This document shows positions 61,538 through 64,000 of a stretch of DNA of 64,000 nucleotides, piece by piece; position 1 is the stretch's first letter, and the number at the start of each line of letters is the position of its first letter. Where the stretch lies: assembly GCA_963797675.1 (NCBI GenBank), contig CAWCQQ010000002.1, forward strand, positions 2,232,001 through 2,296,000, given 5' to 3'. The stretch comes from DASQPR01 sp963797675 (GTDB lineage Bacteria > Actinomycetota > Actinomycetes > Mycobacteriales > Micromonosporaceae). The notes below the pieces were generated by a model. That model was given only the letters and a program-made list of their open reading frames with translations, had not been told where the DNA came from and did no database searches. The translations under genes and the position numbers were made by a program.

Positions 61538-61969
61538 ATGACCACGCAGGCACCCAGCGAGATCCAGCACCACCCGATCGTCCTCGCCCATCAAGCGAAG
61601 CTGGCTGCGCATCTTCAGCTGCGCGTCGCGGACGCGATCACGAAGTTCGCGGGGTCGATGCTGTTCGTCTATCTCCACGTGTTCGCGTTCGCGGTCTGGA
61701 TGCTGCTCTTCGAGAAGAGCCCGTGGCCGACGCTGACCCTGATCGTGTCGCTCGAGGCGATCTTCCTGTCCACGTTCGTCATGATCGGCCAGAACCGGCA
61801 GGCAGCGTTCCAGCAGGCGAAAGCGGATCACGACTTCGTCGAGCAGGAACTGGAACTCAAGACGAATACCGATTTGACGCGCCAGATCCATACGCTGACC
61901 ACGGAGTTGCACCGGCGCCTGGTGGCCGGCGGGGCGGACGTTCCGGCGGCTCGCCAGCGCCCGGAGTGA
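61538..61969 (+). CDS. DUF1003 membrane protein
   Basis: 143 residues with two membrane helices joined by a short loop: FVYLHVFAFAVWMLL and IVSLEAIFLSTFVMI, the latter leading into GQNRQAAF. The pattern (F-x-H-x-x-x-F-x-x-W and S-L-E-A-I-F-L-S-x-F-V-L/M-x-x-Q-N-R-Q) defines DUF1003. A charged coiled tail follows. Start ATG 61538, with a weak GGAGACGG upstream. The function of the family is not established. Confidence 0.92.
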   Translation: MTTQAPSEIQHHPIVLAHQAKLAAHLQLRVADAITKFAGSMLFVYLHVFAFAVWMLLFEKSPWPTLTLIVSLEAIFLSTFVMIGQNRQAAFQQAKADHDFVEQELELKTNTDLTRQIHTLTTELHRRLVAGGADVPAARQRPE

Positions 61970-62007
61970 TCATCGGATCTTGCCACCGAATCATTAAATA
62001 GTTTACC

Positions 62008-62014
62008 TTCCTAA
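62008..62014. promoter_or_regulatory. TTCCTAA half-site upstream of GH20
   Basis: Shares the half-site of the chitinase palindrome; the opposite arm at the same spacing (ATAGTTT, 61998-62004) is degenerate. It sits in a locally AT-rich patch 24 bp before the GH20 ATG. Confidence 0.4.
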
Positions 62015-62037
62015 GAGTTAACGGGGAGGGTGACTAT

Positions 62038-63627
62038 ATGTGGATCAAGAGACATCGTCTGATGCTGGTGGGCGCCGTGATCGTGGTGTGCGCGGCCGCG
62101 TGGGTGGGCATCGAGGCGATCGGGAATGCGAGTACGCCGAAGGCGGCGCCGGCGGCGTACGCGAACACCGTCATTCCCGCGCCGGTCAGCGCGGTCCCGG
62201 CGAAGGGCGTCACGTTCACGCTTGCCGGGAGCGCCACGATCTCGTCGGACACCAAGGCCCAGGCGGTCGCGGCCTATCTGGCCGGCATCCTGCGTGCGTC
62301 GACCGGATTTGCGCTGCCCACGAAGACCGGCGCGAGCGGCACGATCCAGCTGCTGCTGTCCGGCGCTCCGGACGGCGTCGGCGACGAGGGCTACGGCCTG
62401 ACGGTCACCACCGACCACGTCGTGATCCGGGCGGGTACGGCGGCCGGGCTCTTCGAGGGCGTACAGACGTTGGTGCAACTGCTGCCGGCGGCGGTGCAGA
62501 GCCCGACCGTGGTCGCCGGGGCGTGGACGGTGCCCGGCCAGACCATCGTCGATTACCCGCGATTTGCCTACCGTGGCGCGATGCTCGACGTGGCCCGGCA
62601 CTTCTTCACGGTGGAGCAGGTCGAGCGGTACGTCGACGAGGTCTCGCACTATAAGATCAACTACCTGCACCTGCACCTCTCCGATGACCAGGGCTGGCGG
62701 ATCGCGATCAACGGCTGGCCGGATCTGACCACCCACGGCGGTTCGACCGAGGTCGGCGGCACACCGGGCGGCTACTACACACAGGCCGACTACTCGGCGA
62801 TCATCGCGTACGCCGCCTCCCGGTTCATCACGGTGATCCCCGAGATCGACATGCCGAGCCACACGAACGCCGTGCTGGCGTCGGAGCCGCAGCTGAACTG
62901 CGACGGTAAGGCACCCGACCTGTACACCGGCATCAACGTCGGGATCGGCACGCTGTGCGTCGCGTTGGACGCCACGTACGCGTTCATCGACCAGGTGATC
63001 GGGCAGCTGGCGGCGCTGACGCCGGGTCCGTACATCCACATCGGCGGCGACGAGTCCGGCCTATCGACGGCCGACTACGACACGTTCATCGACCGTCTCC
63101 AGGACGTCGTCGCGAAGCACGGCAAGACCGTGATCGGCTGGCACAACATCGAGACCGCGAAGCTCCTGCCGTCAACGGTCGCGGAGTTCTGGGACACGTC
63201 CATCGCGGACGCCTACCTCGCCGGCCAGGTCGCTAACGGTACGAAGGTCATCATGGCGCCGGCGAGCCATGCCTACCTGGACATGAAGTACACCGATTCG
63301 ACGAATCTCGGGCAGACCTGGGCCGGCCTCAACGACGTCAACGGCGCGTACGACTGGAACCCTGCCTCCTACCTGGCCGGCGTACGCGAGAAGTCGGTGC
63401 TCGGCGTCGAGGCGGCGCTGTGGACCGAGACGCTCGTGACCCCGACCGACCTCGACTACATGCTGTTCCCGCGGCTGCCGGCCATTGCCGAGTTGGGCTG
63501 GTCGCCGTGGAGCACCCACGACGACGTTTCGTTCGACGCACGGTTGGCGGCGCAGGGTCCGCGGTGGAAGGCGATGGGCATCGTCTACTACCACTCCGAC
63601 CAGGTGCACTGGCCGACCGGCGCGTAG
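62038..63627 (+). CDS. secreted or anchored GH20 beta-N-acetylhexosaminidase
   Basis: 529 residues; ATG 62038 with GGGGAGGG upstream. An N-terminal hydrophobic helix (MLVGAVIVVCAAAWVG) is a signal or signal anchor. A GH20b beta domain (about 45-165) precedes the TIM barrel with YRGAMLDVARHFF, LHLHLSDDQGWRI, IPEIDMPSHTNA and the catalytic pair Asp348-Glu349 in HIGGDES. It removes terminal GlcNAc/GalNAc, completing chitin breakdown begun by the GH18 enzyme at 45 kb. The upstream TTCCTAA element hints at joint control. Confidence 0.95.
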   Translation: MWIKRHRLMLVGAVIVVCAAAWVGIEAIGNASTPKAAPAAYANTVIPAPVSAVPAKGVTFTLAGSATISSDTKAQAVAAYLAGILRASTGFALPTKTGASGTIQLLLSGAPDGVGDEGYGLTVTTDHVVIRAGTAAGLFEGVQTLVQLLPAAVQSPTVVAGAWTVPGQTIVDYPRFAYRGAMLDVARHFFTVEQVERYVDEVSHYKINYLHLHLSDDQGWRIAINGWPDLTTHGGSTEVGGTPGGYYTQADYSAIIAYAASRFITVIPEIDMPSHTNAVLASEPQLNCDGKAPDLYTGINVGIGTLCVALDATYAFIDQVIGQLAALTPGPYIHIGGDESGLSTADYDTFIDRLQDVVAKHGKTVIGWHNIETAKLLPSTVAEFWDTSIADAYLAGQVANGTKVIMAPASHAYLDMKYTDSTNLGQTWAGLNDVNGAYDWNPASYLAGVREKSVLGVEAALWTETLVTPTDLDYMLFPRLPAIAELGWSPWSTHDDVSFDARLAAQGPRWKAMGIVYYHSDQVHWPTGA

Positions 63628-63682
63628 CCGAAGCGTGCAGCACGGCCGCGGCGGCGAGACAGCGGCGCAGCGCGACAGACAG

Positions 63683-63716
63683 CGGTGCCGGGACCCACGC
63701 GCGGATCCCGGCACCG
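63683..63716. terminator. perfect 11-bp-stem hairpin between GH20 and the last gene
   Basis: The arms CGGTGCCGGGA and TCCCGGCACCG flank a 12-nt loop between two convergent genes. There is no T-tract. Confidence 0.75.
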
Positions 63717-63746
63717 GTAGAACGGACTACCTCACGGACAAGCCGC

Positions 63747-64000
63747 TCAGCTCGCCGTCAACGCCGTGTCGTCGATGACGAACGATGTCTGCAGCGACGA
63801 GTCCTCGGTCGCCGAGAACTTGAGCGTGACGGTCGTCCCGGCGAGCGCCGAGACGTCGAACGACTTCTGTACGTAGCCGGTCGCCTTGTTCAGGTTGGAC
63901 AGCACCGGGATCGACGTCGAACCGAACGTGACCGTCAGCTTGTCGAACGCCGTGGTCGTAGTCGTTTCGGAGGTGTCGATGTGCACCCAGTACGACAGCA
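63747..64000 (-). CDS. C-terminal beta-sandwich of a secreted protein, partial
   Basis: The last 84 codons of a gene running off the right edge. The frame is open at the window end and reads LSYWVHIDTSET; the GTG near 63986 is internal. The domain (L-T-V-x-F-G...NKATGYVQKSF-D-V-S...FSATEDSSLQTSFVIDD-x-x-L) is the type found at the C-terminus of actinobacterial secreted proteases such as S8/kumamolisin-like and M28 peptidases. The catalytic part lies outside the window, so the enzyme class is a guess. Confidence 0.7.
   Translation of the reverse strand, partial: LSYWVHIDTSETTTTTAFDKLTVTFGSTSIPVLSNLNKATGYVQKSFDVSALAGTTVTLKFSATEDSSLQTSFVIDDTALTAS

Noticed and set aside
1..64000. Search for tRNA, rRNA, integrase or transposase genes
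   Set aside because: No cloverleaf, rRNA signature, or recombinase/transposase motif was seen. Gene loss here must be explained by deletion or sequence error rather than a visible insertion element.

Overview
The window is high-GC DNA with dense coding, frequent GTG starts, lipobox and Tat signals, 4-bp ATGA/GTGA gene overlaps and many genes that look leaderless. This fits a filamentous or soil Actinomycetota. The content (secreted glycosidases, glutamic peptidases, a GT87 mannosyltransferase, EfeOB, an Eis-like acetyltransferase) suits a saprophyte in or near the Micromonosporales or Streptomycetales, but the genus cannot be fixed from sequence alone. I see no rRNA, tRNA, CRISPR array, transposase or phage gene.

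Layout. 0-8.7 kb: cell-surface proteins (two lipoproteins, a CapA-like protein), an Eis-like acetyltransferase, an SDR, a tri-cysteine microprotein, a repeat-rich membrane protein facing a Ser/Thr kinase, and a cation/proton antiporter. 8.7-19 kb: central metabolism, with pta-ackA, fadA-fadB and a large FAD/Fe-S 2-hydroxyacid dehydrogenase. 19-25 kb: a MazG-like protein, two G1 glutamic peptidases (one with a C-terminal repeat domain), a 5'-truncated glycosidase and a methyltransferase with a possible upstream leader ORF. 25-31 kb: htpG interrupted by two frameshifts, small membrane proteins, a chloroperoxidase-type hydrolase and an MFS exporter. 31-37 kb: efeO-efeB without efeU, a secreted phosphoesterase and GT87. 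37-45 kb: an AAC(3)-type acetyltransferase, a zinc peptidase, HrpB, then three coupled genes for membrane-anchored proteins of unknown function facing a polytopic membrane protein.

45-64 kb is a polysaccharide-degradation region: GH18 chitinase, GT4, a universal stress protein, GH16 beta-glucanase with a divergent LacI regulator, a DUF2090 aldolase-like protein, a glycogen-debranching-type enzyme, GH92 alpha-mannosidase with two ricin-type lectin domains, an AGE-family sugar isomerase with the start of a PfkB kinase, a double GNAT, DUF1003, GH20 hexosaminidase and the end of another secreted protein. The GH92-AGE-PfkB set reads as a mannan to mannose to fructose to fructose-6-phosphate route under twin LacI-type operators, but all three genes carry dense frameshifts or truncation, either real decay or local sequence error.

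Regulatory structure: at least twelve genes have a TANNNT-like -10 box 6-8 nt before the start codon. Many transcription units end in long perfect hairpins without T-tracts. One convergent intergenic hairpin carries a perfect DnaA box at each end.
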